Positions 45,367 through 54,705 of a DNA stretch of 64,000 bases are shown piece by piece. The first letter of the stretch is position 1; each line of letters opens with the position of its first letter. The stretch is from Oceanobacillus damuensis (GTDB taxonomy: Bacteria > Bacillota > Bacilli > Bacillales > Amphibacillaceae), in the NCBI RefSeq assembly GCF_001618145.1, contig NZ_LQNF01000018.1, positions 1 to 64,000 on the forward strand. The letters run 5' to 3'. Made by a program: the position numbers and the translations under genes. The notes beneath the pieces are model-generated. The model was given only the letters and a program-made list of their open reading frames with translations. It did not search any database and was not told where the DNA came from.

Positions 45367-46476
45367 TTTAATAAACTTTTGAATGAGCAAAGAAAACCGG
45401 ATATGACTTTGCTTTTTGTTATATGCACACTGCTAGCAGCAGGAGTTGTCATGGTATACAGTTCTTCTTATATTTGGTCTGAATACAAATTTGACGATGC
45501 CTATTATTATTTAAAAAGACAGCTTTTGTTTGCAGGAGCAGGAGTAATTGCAATGTTCTTCTTTATGGTAATACCGTATTATACTTGGAAAAAGTATGCC
45601 AATATGATTCTTATCTTCTGTTTTGCACTCTTATTGCTAGTGCTTATCCCAGGAGTTGGTCTTATTAGGGGAGGGGCACAGAGTTGGATTGGTGTCGGGG
45701 CATTCAGTATCCAACCGTCGGAGTTCATGAAGCTGGGGTTGATCATTTTCCTGGCAGCCATACTTTCGGCAAACCAGAAATATATAACTTCATTTAAAAA
45801 GGGTTTTTTTCCATGTATCATGCTGATTTTTACAGCATTTGGTTTAATTATGCTGCAGCCGGACCTTGGTACGGGAATGGTCCTCGTCGTTACCTGTATG
45901 ATTATGATTTTTTCTGCTGGCGCAAGGCTGACACATTTTTTCGGACTTGCAGCATTAGGACTCCTTGGTTTTGCAGGTTTAATTGCTTCTGCTCCTTACC
46001 GAATTAATCGGATTACGGCTTTTTTAAATCCATGGGAAGATCCGTTAGGCGATGGTTTCCAGATTATACAATCGTTGTATGCAATTGGGCCAGGCGGTTT
46101 GATGGGTTTAGGCTTTGGAAATAGTTTGCAAAAATATTTCTACTTACCTGAACCACAAACAGATTTCATTTTTGCAATTCTGGGAGAGGAATTGGGGTTT
46201 CTTGGCGGAACTGCAGTCATTTTCCTGTTTTTCCTGCTATTATGGCGGGGGATAAAAATCTCTTTGGAAGCACCAGATTTGTTCGGACGATTTTTAGCTT
46301 TAGGAATCTCCGCAATGCTTGCCGTACAGGCAATGATTAACATAAGTGTCGTCATCGGACTTATTCCAGTAACCGGTATTACTTTACCTTTTTTGAGCTA
46401 CGGAGGTTCTTCTCTGACATTAACGCTATGTTCGGTAGGAGTGTTGTTAAATATAAGCACTTATTCCAAAATTTGA
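45364..46476 (+). CDS. spoVE: SpoVE, SEDS peptidoglycan polymerase for spore cortex
   Basis: A 370-residue SEDS protein with ten predicted helices, paralogue of the ftsW product at 3768. Signature blocks: IQPSEFMKLGLIIFLAA, LQPDLGTGMVLVV, PEPQTDFIFAILGEELGFLGG, LPFLSYGGSSLTL. Position after murD marks it as SpoVE, which works with SpoVD on the cortex. TTG 45364 (seven bases after AAGGGGTG) is preferred; an in-frame TTG at 45343 lies inside the terminator stem loop. Confidence 0.9.
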   Translation: MFNKLLNEQRKPDMTLLFVICTLLAAGVVMVYSSSYIWSEYKFDDAYYYLKRQLLFAGAGVIAMFFFMVIPYYTWKKYANMILIFCFALLLLVLIPGVGLIRGGAQSWIGVGAFSIQPSEFMKLGLIIFLAAILSANQKYITSFKKGFFPCIMLIFTAFGLIMLQPDLGTGMVLVVTCMIMIFSAGARLTHFFGLAALGLLGFAGLIASAPYRINRITAFLNPWEDPLGDGFQIIQSLYAIGPGGLMGLGFGNSLQKYFYLPEPQTDFIFAILGEELGFLGGTAVIFLFFLLLWRGIKISLEAPDLFGRFLALGISAMLAVQAMINISVVIGLIPVTGITLPFLSYGGSSLTLTLCSVGVLLNISTYSKI

Positions 46477-46582
46477 TCGAACATTTTCGTGTTTCGCATT
46501 GCCGGGAAACAGCGTCACTTCATTTATCGGCAAAAAACTTGATAAACTATAACCTGCACACTACATCTTACCATATGATTTG

Positions 46583-46632
46583 TGATATAATTCTTGTAAA
46601 TAGATTGAAACGGCTCCTCTACTGCCGTTTAT
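46583..46632 (+). promoter_or_regulatory. Extended -10 promoter and leader hairpin before divIB
   Basis: TGATATAAT (TATAAT 46586-46591) is a perfect extended -10 with no clear -35. AACGGC/GCCGTT (about 46609-46631) then forms a small leader hairpin. In this 183-base gap one would expect murG and murB from the B. subtilis order; neither is present. Confidence 0.5.
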
Positions 46633-46659
46633 TATTTTAATAAATGTAAAAAGGAAGAA

Positions 46660-47472
46660 ATGGGGATGAGCCAAAAAAATATTGTTTCAATTGAGGATCG
46701 CATTCCTAAATTGAAACAAGCCCGCAAGAAAAAAGCAAACCGACGTCTTATATTTTATCTATCGATCTTTTTCTTTTTAATAGCAATCATTGTCTATCTG
46801 CAATCACCATTGAGCCACATAAAAACAATAAATGTTATTGGGAATTCATATATAGCGAATGATGACATTATTGAGCAAAGCAAGCTAACAACAGAAACAA
46901 ATATTTGGACTATCAATAAAAAAGAGATTGAAAGCTTGATTGTTGGAGATCCGCTGGTAGAATCTGTATCAGTTGAAAGAAGCCTTCCATGGACAGTAAA
47001 TATTAATGTATCGGAACATCAAATTATTGGGTATTTACGAGAAGAAACGACATACTATCCGATTATGGCCAATGGGGAAATCCTTGAAGCGGGCCAAGAC
47101 CATTTTCGTGGTGATGCGCCGCTGATCTATGGTTTCGATGAGAAAGATCATTTGGATAGAATGGCCATGGAGCTGGAAGAATTACCAGAAAACATTCTTG
47201 ATATCATTTCCGAAATCCATTGGAAACCGACAGATGAGAACAAAAATAATATCCTGCTTTATATGAATGATGGTTATATTGTTAAGGGAACCATTCGTGA
47301 TTTCGCAGAAAAAATGGAAGTATATCCTTCGATTGTATCCCAGCTTGACCCTGAGGAAAAAGGAATACTCCACATCGGTGTTGGAGCTTATTTTAAATCC
47401 TTCGATGAAGAAGAAACCGACGATGATATCGATCCCGAAGTTGAAGTGGATTTAGAAGATTCAGGGCATTGA
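46660..47472 (+). CDS. divIB: Cell division protein DivIB (FtsQ)
   Basis: A 270-residue bitopic protein: basic cytosolic N-terminus, helix ~32-49 (LIFYLSIFFFLIAIIVYL), POTRA domain (SHIKTINVIGNSYIANDDII...) and beta domain, acidic tail (DEEETDDDIDPEVEVDLED). It stabilises FtsL and DivIC at the septum. Start ATG 46660 (four bases after AAGGAAG) or ATG 46666 (ten bases). The usual followers ylxW, ylxX and sbp are missing. Confidence 0.92.
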   Translation: MGMSQKNIVSIEDRIPKLKQARKKKANRRLIFYLSIFFFLIAIIVYLQSPLSHIKTINVIGNSYIANDDIIEQSKLTTETNIWTINKKEIESLIVGDPLVESVSVERSLPWTVNINVSEHQIIGYLREETTYYPIMANGEILEAGQDHFRGDAPLIYGFDEKDHLDRMAMELEELPENILDIISEIHWKPTDENKNNILLYMNDGYIVKGTIRDFAEKMEVYPSIVSQLDPEEKGILHIGVGAYFKSFDEEETDDDIDPEVEVDLEDSGH

Positions 47473-47652
47473 AATCAGTCATATAAATCAACTTCTATGC
47501 GAACAGTATAATAAGGAATTCATTTTTTTATAAAAATGAAAAGGTATATTGATATTCTATGTTGAATAACATATATATATTTTATTTTTTTACTGATTTC
47601 CTTTAAAATAATAGATTATACAATAAACAAAAAAGTAGTATTATAGAAACAT

Positions 47653-47680
47653 AATTAAGAAATTGAAATGTTTCTTAATT
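47653..47680 (+). promoter_or_regulatory. Leader hairpin just before the ftsA ribosome site
   Basis: AATTAAGAAA (47653-47662) and TTTCTTAATT (47671-47680) are perfect 10-bp complements, one base before GGAGGTG. The AT-rich 190-base divIB-ftsA gap also has several TATTAT/TATACA-like boxes; no single promoter stands out. Confidence 0.5.
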
Positions 47681-47695
47681 TGGAGGTGCCTTTCA

Positions 47696-48979
47696 TTGAA
47701 CAATAGCGAAATATTAGTAAGTCTTGATATAGGTACGACGACAATAAAAGTTATCATTGGAGAAGTTTTAAATGATTCATTGAATATTATTGGAGTTGGA
47801 ACTGCCAAGTCAAACGGCATGAAAAAAGGTGCAATTGTTGACATTGACCAGACTGTGCATTCCATCAGGAGTGCAGTTGAACAGGCAGAACGCATGGTAG
47901 GAATGCAAATTGAAAGGGTTGTCGTTGGAATCAACGGGAATCATATTCAATTACAGCCCTGTCATGGAGTCGTTGCAGTTCAAAGTGAAAACAGGGAAAT
48001 TGGAGATGAGGATGTTACTAGGGTAATTGAAGGTGCACAGGTGATTTCCATTCCTCCAGAACGTGAGATCATTGACGTCATCCCCAAACAGTTTATCGTT
48101 GATGGGTTGGATGAAATAACCGATCCGCGAGGAATGATCGGGGTCCGGTTGGAAATGGAAGGAACCATCATTACATGTTCGAAAACCGTATTACATAACA
48201 TTCTAAAATGTGTGGAACGTGCAAATCTGCAGGTTTCTGACATTTGCCTTCAACCCCTTGCAACAGGCACAAGCGCGTTGTCTACTGATGAAAAAAATAT
48301 GGGTGTTGCGCTTATCGATGTCGGCGGTGGCTGTACAACTGTTTCTATCTTTGAAAATGACCATCTTGTTACGACAAGTGTTATAAGCTTGGGTGGAGAT
48401 AATATTACAAAGGACTTGTCGATTGGATTGAGGACATCAACTGAAGAAGCAGAAGATGTAAAACTAAACTATGGCCATGCATTTTATGATGATGCCCGGG
48501 AAGAGGAAACCTTCGAAGTATCCACTATAGGGAGCAATAAAAAACAGCCCTATAACCAGTTGCAGATTTCTGATATGATTGAAGCAAGATTGGAAGAAGT
48601 CTACGCATATGTCGAAAGAGAAATAAGAAAAATGGGTTATCATGAACTGCCTGGAGGGTATGTACTGACTGGTGGTACAATCTCAATGCCAGGAAGCCTT
48701 GAACTTGCACAGGATCTCTTTCGCTCGAACGTGCGCGTAGCCATCCCGGATTACATAGGTGTAAGAGTACCCCAATTCACAGCAGGAGTTGGGATATTGC
48801 AGTTTGCTTATCGTAATGCGAAAATCCAAGGGAAAGAATTATTCCCTTCTGTAGCGTTGAATACGAACGAAATGAAACCGAAAAGACAAATGAAACAAAC
48901 AAAAGAAAAGAGCGAGATGAAAGAAACGAAGAAAAAAGACTCTGGTTTTGCTAATTTGTTTAAGTATTTCTTTGATTAA
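47696..48979 (+). CDS. ftsA: Cell division protein FtsA
   Basis: A 427-residue actin-like protein that tethers FtsZ to the membrane. Phosphate loop LDIGTTTIKVIIGE; second nucleotide motif VALIDVGGGCTTVSIF; adenosine motif GYVLTGGTISMPGS. A basic linker (~385-412) ends in the amphipathic membrane helix SGFANLFKYFF. TTG 47696 with GGAGGTG eight bases upstream is the start. Confidence 0.95.
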   Translation: MNNSEILVSLDIGTTTIKVIIGEVLNDSLNIIGVGTAKSNGMKKGAIVDIDQTVHSIRSAVEQAERMVGMQIERVVVGINGNHIQLQPCHGVVAVQSENREIGDEDVTRVIEGAQVISIPPEREIIDVIPKQFIVDGLDEITDPRGMIGVRLEMEGTIITCSKTVLHNILKCVERANLQVSDICLQPLATGTSALSTDEKNMGVALIDVGGGCTTVSIFENDHLVTTSVISLGGDNITKDLSIGLRTSTEEAEDVKLNYGHAFYDDAREEETFEVSTIGSNKKQPYNQLQISDMIEARLEEVYAYVEREIRKMGYHELPGGYVLTGGTISMPGSLELAQDLFRSNVRVAIPDYIGVRVPQFTAGVGILQFAYRNAKIQGKELFPSVALNTNEMKPKRQMKQTKEKSEMKETKKKDSGFANLFKYFFD

Positions 48980-49055
48980 AAAGAGTTACGAAAAATTGTC
49001 TTTAAATAAATAGTTTCCGGATTTCTTGTAATTTGCATATTAGGAGGAAAGATAT

Positions 49056-50198
49056 ATGTTGGATTTTGATACAAATATGGAGGAATTAGCTACAATTAAA
49101 GTTATCGGTGTCGGCGGCGGCGGTAACAATGCTGTAAACCGAATGATTGAGCACGGGGTGGAAGGCGTTGAATTTATCGCAGTAAACACAGATGCCCAAG
49201 CATTAAATTTATCTAAAGCGGAGGCAAAAATTCAGATTGGCGGAAAATTGACACGTGGTTTAGGTGCAGGTGCCAATCCTGAAGTGGGGAAAAAAGCTGC
49301 GGAAGAAAGCAAAGAACAATTGGAAGAAGTTCTAAAAGGTGCGGATATGGTCTTTGTAACTGCAGGAATGGGTGGAGGTACCGGGACTGGTGCAGCACCT
49401 GTTATTGCTCAGGTTGCTAAGGATTTAGGAGCTTTAACTGTCGGTGTCGTGACACGTCCATTTTCTTTTGAAGGAAGAAGGCGATCCACACAGGCAATTA
49501 CTGGTATCGATACACTAAAAGGCAGTGTTGATACACTGATTGTTATCCCTAATGACAGATTGCTGGAAATTGTCGATAAAAACACTCCAATGCTTGAAGC
49601 ATTCCGAGAAGCTGATAATGTACTTAGACAAGGTGTACAGGGTATATCTGATTTGATTGCCAAACCTGGTCTGATTAATGTGGACTTCGCTGATGTTAAA
49701 ACAATTATGTATGATAAAGGCTCTGCATTAATGGGTATTGGAATTGCGACTGGTGAAACTCGCGCAACAGAGGCTGCCAAAAAGGCAATTTCTTCCCCAT
49801 TGCTTGAGACCTCTATTGATGGTGCGCATGGAATCTTAATGAACATCACTGGTGGTGCAAATCTGAGCCTTTATGAAGTTCAGGAAGCGGCTGATCTTGT
49901 AACTTCAGCTGCCGATAAAGAAGTAAATGTCATTTTTGGATCGGTTATTAACGAGAATCTGAATGATGAGATTGTTGTCACTGTTATTGCAACAGGATTT
50001 GATGAATCCGTACAAAAAGCAGAACCCAAGCAAAAACAGCATCGACCGATGATTAGCCATAATCAGCACGCTGCTGCAAAAGCAACCGAGGAGCCTGCTC
50101 AACGTGAACAACAGCAACCACAGCCTCGGGTCAGACAAGAGGATGATGAGTTGGATATTCCTACTTTCTTGAGGAACCGTAACCGAAACAGATCCTAA
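49056..50198 (+). CDS. ftsZ: Cell division protein FtsZ
   Basis: A 380-residue tubulin-like GTPase that forms the Z ring. GTP loop GGGTGTG at residues 106-112; T7 loop region [11 protein letters not shown]; variable Gln/Pro-rich linker (~320-365); C-terminal peptide [17 protein letters not shown] that binds FtsA, SepF and ZapA/EzrA. AGGAGG precedes ATG. Confidence 0.98.
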   Translation: MLDFDTNMEELATIKVIGVGGGGNNAVNRMIEHGVEGVEFIAVNTDAQALNLSKAEAKIQIGGKLTRGLGAGANPEVGKKAAEESKEQLEEVLKGADMVFVTAGMGGGTGTGAAPVIAQVAKDLGALTVGVVTRPFSFEGRRRSTQAITGIDTLKGSVDTLIVIPNDRLLEIVDKNTPMLEAFREADNVLRQGVQGISDLIAKPGLINVDFADVKTIMYDKGSALMGIGIATGETRATEAAKKAISSPLLETSIDGAHGILMNITGGANLSLYEVQEAADLVTSAADKEVNVIFGSVINENLNDEIVVTVIATGFDESVQKAEPKQKQHRPMISHNQHAAAKATEEPAQREQQQPQPRVRQEDDELDIPTFLRNRNRNRS

Positions 50199-50222
50199 TT
50201 AGCTTAAGAAAACCGTATTGAT

Positions 50223-50272
50223 AAGGTTGTCTCAAAATGAGGGGGGATACTCTCTTTTGGGGCAACCTTTTT
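50223..50272 (+). terminator. ftsZ terminator
   Basis: Stem AAGGTTGTCTCAAAA/TTTTGGGGCAACCTT (one bulge) and a T-run. Confidence 0.8.
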
Positions 50273-50376
50273 ACTTATTTAATTGTAAAAGTTCTAGTCA
50301 GAAGCCATTCATATTTTGATTAACTTTTTATATCAAGGAACTTATTCTTCTCTATATAGAATCTTTACTGCGAAGT

Positions 50377-50410
50377 AAAAAAACTCTCATCAGACTGATG
50401 AGAGTTTTTT
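50377..50410. terminator. Second hairpin after ftsZ
   Basis: Near-perfect palindrome AAAAAACTCTCATCAG-A-CTGATGAGAGTTTTTT; symmetrical, so it could stop transcription in either direction. It marks the left border of the R1 copy c. Confidence 0.7.
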
Positions 50411-50415
50411 CGATG

Positions 50416-50642
50416 GCAAGTAAAGAAAGTATAAATTTTGGCAGCAATTAATTCTTACACATAAACAGCCACGTCCAGCTCCGGTTCCTAGAAACTCCTG
50501 TCATAAGCAAGGGACATTCCAAGCGCCAAAACCATGCGCTTTCCAGTCCCTTGCTTATGCATGCGTTTTCTGAATAGTCACCTCCGCTTTTGATCGGCCA
50601 GCTCCAGCTTGTCGTGGGTGATCAAGGCGCTTGCGCTTTTGT
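50416..50642 (+). repeat. R1 intergenic repeat, copy c
   Basis: The clearest copy: CATAAGCAAGGGAC (50502-50515) pairs over 14 bp with GTCCCTTGCTTATG (50546-50559), with AAGCGC (50521-50526)/GCGCTT (50536-50541) inside. It ends with AAGGCGCTTGCGCTTTTGTT. The remaining gap to 50816 has no gene; only the end of R1 and an AT-rich stretch that should hold the transporter promoter. Confidence 0.8.
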
Positions 50643-50816
50643 TCCACGAATATGAATTTTTAATTCTTTTAGGAAACAGCCTATACCTATACCAAAAACC
50701 GTTCTGATTCAGCAAGCTGCACTATGTTTAATGCTTGCTAAGACGTGGTAGGAAATTACTGTGTGGAAGCTTCCTATCGTTTTAAATGTATTTGAAGGTG
50801 TGGTGAATCAGACAAA

Positions 50817-52352
50817 ATGAAATCTCTCTTGGAAAGTTTCAGGTCACATATTGTATTTATTGTTTCAGCTATAATCATTTTCAGCATTGTTATATGGGGA
50901 ATTGTTTCTCCAGATTTCATGAATAAGACTACGACGGCATTTATGGATTTGATTACTCAAAATGTAGGATGGTTTTATGTGCTGGCAACAGTATTATTTA
51001 TAGTATTTTGTCTTTATCTTGGTATTGGTCCATACCGCCATATGAAGCTTGGGGAAAGAGATTCCAAACCAGAGTATTCCTACTTCGCTTGGATTGGAAT
51101 GCTTTTTGCTGCAGGAATGGGTGTTGGGCTTGTCTTTTGGGGAATCGGAGAACCTTTATCCCATTTCGCCGATCCGCCAGGCGGAATAAAAGCAGAAAGT
51201 CAGGAAGCAGCTGAGAAAGGTTTAGTTCTCAGCGTTTTTCACTGGGGTATACACCCATGGGCGATTTATGCAATAGTAGCGTTGGGTATTGCTTTTGCAA
51301 AGTTTCGTAAAAACCTCCCGGGTTTAGTCAGTTCCACGTTTTATCCATTGATTGGTGACCGTATTCATAATTGGCCTGGTAAGCTAATTGATATTGCAGC
51401 TATTGTGGCAACAACTGTGGGAATCGCTACTTCTTTTGGGCTAAGTACAATGCAGGTTGGCAGCGGATTGTCGGAAGTTTTCGGTTTACCGAATAATACG
51501 ACTACACAGCTGATAATCCTTATTACAGTTACAGTTATTTTTCTTCTTTCTGTCATTTCCGGCCTGGACAAAGGAATGAAATATCTTAGTATATCAAATC
51601 TCGGTATTGCTGGGGCTCTTCTGATAATCGTCCTCATTCTTGGTCCAACCGTTTTTTTGATTGAACATATTTTTAAAACAATTGGACAATATGGAGCCGG
51701 TTTTTTTGAGTTATCCTTTAACACAACTCCCTATATGGCTGAAAATGAGTGGATGAGTACATGGACCCTTTTTTATTGGGCCTGGATTATTTCGTGGAGT
51801 CCGTTTGTTGGTACGTTTATTGCAAGAGTTTCGAAGGGGCGTACACTTGGAGAATTTATGATGGGTGTTCTTATCGTTCCAACCCTTGTAACGATCTTCT
51901 GGTTCGTCGTGTTTGGTGGAACCGGAATTCATATGGAGCTTACAGGGCAGGCTGATTTTGCTTCCGAAATTAATGAGACACCTGAAGTGGGTCTGTTCCA
52001 GGTTCTGGATCAGTTGCCCTTAGGTATACTGTTAAACATCACATCCCTGATTCTGATTGGGATCTTTTTTATAACTTCAGCTAATTCTGCTACTTATGTT
52101 CTTGGCGTCTTTTCCTCCTCCGGCGATCTGAATCCTCGGAATAAAATTCTTGTAATCTGGGGGTTGCTTATTTCGTCAATTGCAACTGTACTGTTACTGA
52201 GCGGGGGGCTGGAAGGGCTTCAGGCAATTGCTACAATTACAGCACTTCCATTTGGCATAATCATACTTATAATGATGGCAGCCATCTTTCGCTCTCTCAA
52301 AAAGGAGGGGACAGAATACAATAAATTGGAAGAGAAGGAAGAAGATTGGTAG
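50817..52352 (+). CDS. BCCT family transporter (glycine betaine/choline type)
   Basis: A 511-residue, 12-helix sodium-coupled transporter for betaine-like compatible solutes. Family blocks: LFAAGMGVGLVFWGIGEP, HWGIHPWAIYAIVALGIAF, and the aromatic substrate region WTLFYWAWIISWSPFVGTFI followed by ARVSKGRT. Closest in kind to Bacillus OpuD or Listeria BetL. The ribosome site is poor (GAAGGTG far upstream). It sits between ftsZ and spoIIGA, a place that in B. subtilis holds other genes, and is flanked by inverted R1 copies, suggesting insertion or rearrangement. Confidence 0.9.
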   Translation: MKSLLESFRSHIVFIVSAIIIFSIVIWGIVSPDFMNKTTTAFMDLITQNVGWFYVLATVLFIVFCLYLGIGPYRHMKLGERDSKPEYSYFAWIGMLFAAGMGVGLVFWGIGEPLSHFADPPGGIKAESQEAAEKGLVLSVFHWGIHPWAIYAIVALGIAFAKFRKNLPGLVSSTFYPLIGDRIHNWPGKLIDIAAIVATTVGIATSFGLSTMQVGSGLSEVFGLPNNTTTQLIILITVTVIFLLSVISGLDKGMKYLSISNLGIAGALLIIVLILGPTVFLIEHIFKTIGQYGAGFFELSFNTTPYMAENEWMSTWTLFYWAWIISWSPFVGTFIARVSKGRTLGEFMMGVLIVPTLVTIFWFVVFGGTGIHMELTGQADFASEINETPEVGLFQVLDQLPLGILLNITSLILIGIFFITSANSATYVLGVFSSSGDLNPRNKILVIWGLLISSIATVLLLSGGLEGLQAIATITALPFGIIILIMMAAIFRSLKKEGTEYNKLEEKEEDW

Positions 52353-52365
52353 AAATATTAGCTGA

Positions 52366-52490
52366 ACAAAAAGCGCATGATTTTCGCGATTGGAATGTCC
52401 ATTGCTTATTCATGCGTGTTTAGGAACCGAGCAGACATGGCTATTTATGTGTAAGAATTAATAGCTCTCACAATAACATACTTTCTAATT
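52366..52490 (-). repeat. R1 intergenic repeat, copy d (inverted, truncated)
   Basis: The minus strand reads through TTAATTCTTACACATAAA, TGTC, GGTTCCTA and AATAAGCAATGGACATTCC, as in copies a and c, but stops after the inner arm, so the right half of the hairpin is missing. Together with copy c it brackets the BCCT gene. Confidence 0.7.
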
Positions 52491-52494
52491 CCTT

Positions 52495-52549
52495 AAAAAA
52501 GTGATGTTGTGCCCTGAATGAAATACCGGGGTGCAGCCTCACTTTTTTT
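52495..52549 (+). terminator. Likely BCCT terminator
   Basis: AAAAAAGTGA ... TCACTTTTTTT with an imperfect inner stem (GTGCC/GGGGTGC), 140 bases after the transporter stop. Confidence 0.65.
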
Positions 52550-52593
52550 CAGGGTTACTTCGACAAAATCCACCTCTTATTCTTATTGTATTA

Positions 52594-52636
52594 CCATCAA
52601 ACTTTCCAGAGCTTTCAGCGCTGGAAAGTTTGATGG
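52594..52636. repeat. 16-bp perfect inverted repeat upstream of spoIIGA
   Basis: CCATCAAACTTTCCAG (52594-52609) and CTGGAAAGTTTGATGG (52621-52636) with an 11-base loop and no T-run. A small ORF crossing it (52531-52734) has no family likeness. It lies 30 bases after a TTCGACA (Spo0A-box complement) at 52559-52565. Confidence 0.55.
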
Positions 52637-52762
52637 AATGGCTTCTTAAACCAGAAACATTGCTGATTGATAGCACTTCGGACTGGAACCGAAAAGGCAC
52701 TTGTTATTTCGGTATTGTGCTTATAACCGCGTAATAAACCAGCTGAATTATTTCTGAAAGTT

Positions 52763-52849
52763 ACCGACAATGTTTTCGAGAAATAGTTAAAATTAGCTTT
52801 ATTATGCATACAAGAAGTGACAGACTTTGCTTGGATAGTCATCTATACT
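52763..52849 (+). promoter_or_regulatory. Candidate Spo0A-activated spoIIG promoter
   Basis: GTGACA (52817-52822) and TATACT (52844-52849) are 21 bp apart; the B. subtilis spoIIG promoter is known for an over-long spacer of 22 bp and for Spo0A boxes upstream. CCGACAA (about 52764) and TTTTCGAGAAA (about 52772) upstream resemble degenerate 0A boxes. This is pattern-based inference. Confidence 0.5.
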
Positions 52850-52929
52850 TTTCAGTAATTCCATAATAAAAAAACATAAATCTCTGAAAGCTTAAACTCC
52901 GTATTGATTAGAGGGAAGGAAGAGAAACA

Positions 52930-53850
52930 TTGACTATTTACCTTGATGCCGTATTGGCATTGAACTTTTTTCTCGATTTGATGCTCTTAATGCTGACAAA
53001 GGCTTTGGCAAGGGATAATGCAGGGAAAATACGATTGCTGTTCGGTGCATTTATCGCTTCTTTGATTGTACCGCTTACATTATTTTTTCCTGGTTCTTTT
53101 GTTAATGGATTACTAGGGAAAATTTTGTATTCCGCATTGATTATTTTGTGTGCGTTCGGTTTTACTGGGATTTACCGGTATATGAAATTATTATTATTAT
53201 TTTATTTTACTTCATTTGCAATTGGAGGTGGATTAACAGCAATATATTTTTTACTTGCAAATCCAGTAGCGGTTACTGAAAACGGAATATTAACTTTTAA
53301 CAGGGGTTATGGCGATCCGATCAGCTGGCTGTTCATAATTATTGGATTTCCAATTGTATGGTACTTTACCAAACACCGAATGGACGAGCATGCAAGCGAA
53401 AAGATAAGATACGACCAGTTATGTGAAGTTAATATACAGATCAAAAGCAGCTCATTTTCAACGATGGGCTATATTGATAGCGGTAATCAACTAATTGATC
53501 CACTCACCAAAAAACCAGTAGTGATTTGTGATGAAACATTTTTAAAAAATTGGTTTTCAGATGATGAATGGGAACAGCTAAAAGAAGCAAATGATCGATT
53601 GGATCTCGATCGAATTCCTAAAGAATGGGATAGTAAAATTCAGGTCATTCCCTATCATGGGGTGGAAGGAAGAAGCATGTTCTTACTTGCTATCAGGCCT
53701 GATCAGATATTGATAAAGTATGATAACAACAATCTTATGTCCACAAATGTTTTAGTCGGCATTCAATTTGGGACATTAATAAAGGATGGCAGCTATCATT
53801 GTTTGCTGCACCCGCAAATTATGAAACTAGCAACCATACAAACTGCATAA
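52930..53850 (+). CDS. spoIIGA: SpoIIGA, pro-sigma-E processing protease
   Basis: A 306-residue protein: five membrane helices (to ~150) and a cytosolic aspartic-protease domain. Catalytic Asp183 lies in [11 protein letters not shown], the same residue number as in B. subtilis. It cleaves pro-sigma-E after forespore signal SpoIIR. TTG start at 52930 with GGAAGGA upstream. Operon with sigE 13 bases downstream. Confidence 0.95.
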   Translation: MTIYLDAVLALNFFLDLMLLMLTKALARDNAGKIRLLFGAFIASLIVPLTLFFPGSFVNGLLGKILYSALIILCAFGFTGIYRYMKLLLLFYFTSFAIGGGLTAIYFLLANPVAVTENGILTFNRGYGDPISWLFIIIGFPIVWYFTKHRMDEHASEKIRYDQLCEVNIQIKSSSFSTMGYIDSGNQLIDPLTKKPVVICDETFLKNWFSDDEWEQLKEANDRLDLDRIPKEWDSKIQVIPYHGVEGRSMFLLAIRPDQILIKYDNNNLMSTNVLVGIQFGTLIKDGSYHCLLHPQIMKLATIQTA

Positions 53851-53863
53851 GGAGTGGATTAGT

Positions 53864-54583
53864 GTGAATCTATGGAAAATGAAGCTGAAACTGAATTGGT
53901 ATAAATTATTAATCAAATTAGGAATTAAATCTTCTGAAATATATTATATTGGTGGTAGTGAGGCACTTCCACCACCATTATCAAAGCAGGAAGAAATGGA
54001 ACTGCTCATATTATTGCCAAAGGGAGACAAAGCAGCAAGGGCCATGCTGATCGAGCGAAACCTTAGGCTCGTTGTATATATTGCCCGTAAATTTGAAAAT
54101 ACAGGAATTAATATCGAGGATTTGATCAGTATAGGGACAATAGGATTAATCAAGGCAGTCAATACGTTCAACCCAGAAAAGAAAATTAAACTTGCTACAT
54201 ATGCCTCCAGATGTATTGAAAATGAAATTCTAATGTACTTGCGGAGAAACAATAAACTGAAATCAGAAATATCCTTCGACGAGCCACTGAATATTGATTG
54301 GGATGGAAACGAATTACTTTTATCCGATGTGCTCGGGACGGAAGAAGATATAATCACAAAAAACCTGGAGTCTACTGTGGATAAGACATTACTGAAGAGT
54401 GCATTGGAAAAGTTGAATGCCAGGGAAAAACAGATCATGGAGCTGCGTTTTGGGCTTATCGGTGAGGAAGAGAAAACACAAAAGGATGTTGCAGATATGC
54501 TTGGAATTTCTCAGTCATATATTTCACGACTGGAGAAGAAAATTATCCGAAGGCTTAAAAAAGAATTTAATAAAATGGTATAG
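53864..54583 (+). CDS. sigE: RNA polymerase sporulation sigma factor sigma-E (pro-form)
   Basis: A 239-residue sigma-70 family factor for the mother cell. The amphipathic pro-sequence (about residues 1-28, ending SSEIYYIGG) is removed by SpoIIGA. Region 2 ([37 protein letters not shown]) and region 4 helix-turn-helix ([20 protein letters not shown]) are intact. GTG start after AAGGAG. Confidence 0.97.
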   Translation: MNLWKMKLKLNWYKLLIKLGIKSSEIYYIGGSEALPPPLSKQEEMELLILLPKGDKAARAMLIERNLRLVVYIARKFENTGINIEDLISIGTIGLIKAVNTFNPEKKIKLATYASRCIENEILMYLRRNNKLKSEISFDEPLNIDWDGNELLLSDVLGTEEDIITKNLESTVDKTLLKSALEKLNAREKQIMELRFGLIGEEEKTQKDVADMLGISQSYISRLEKKIIRRLKKEFNKMV

Positions 54584-54638
54584 CTATATTTCATAAGGAT
54601 TTATGCAGTTTTCGACCCGTGTTTCAATTTTTGCAAGT

Positions 54639-54667
54639 GCATAAAAACCTTTCCGTGAGGAGATACT
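54639..54667 (+). promoter_or_regulatory. Candidate sigma-F/sigma-G promoter of sigG
   Basis: GCATAA followed 17 bases later by GATACT resembles forespore promoters (GCATR-like -35, CATACTA-like -10). sigG is under sigma-F and sigma-G control in B. subtilis. Confidence 0.5.
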
Positions 54668-54705
54668 GTCCTTGAACAGCATCACCGACTGGGAGGGTTG
54701 ACAGA

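Noticed and set aside
52531-52734. 67-residue ORF upstream of spoIIGA
   Set aside because: It starts inside the terminator and crosses a perfect 16-bp inverted repeat; codon pattern is not gene-like.
53944-54438. 164-residue ORF antisense to sigE
   Set aside because: sigE is intact and strongly conserved on the other strand; the antisense frame is a composition effect.
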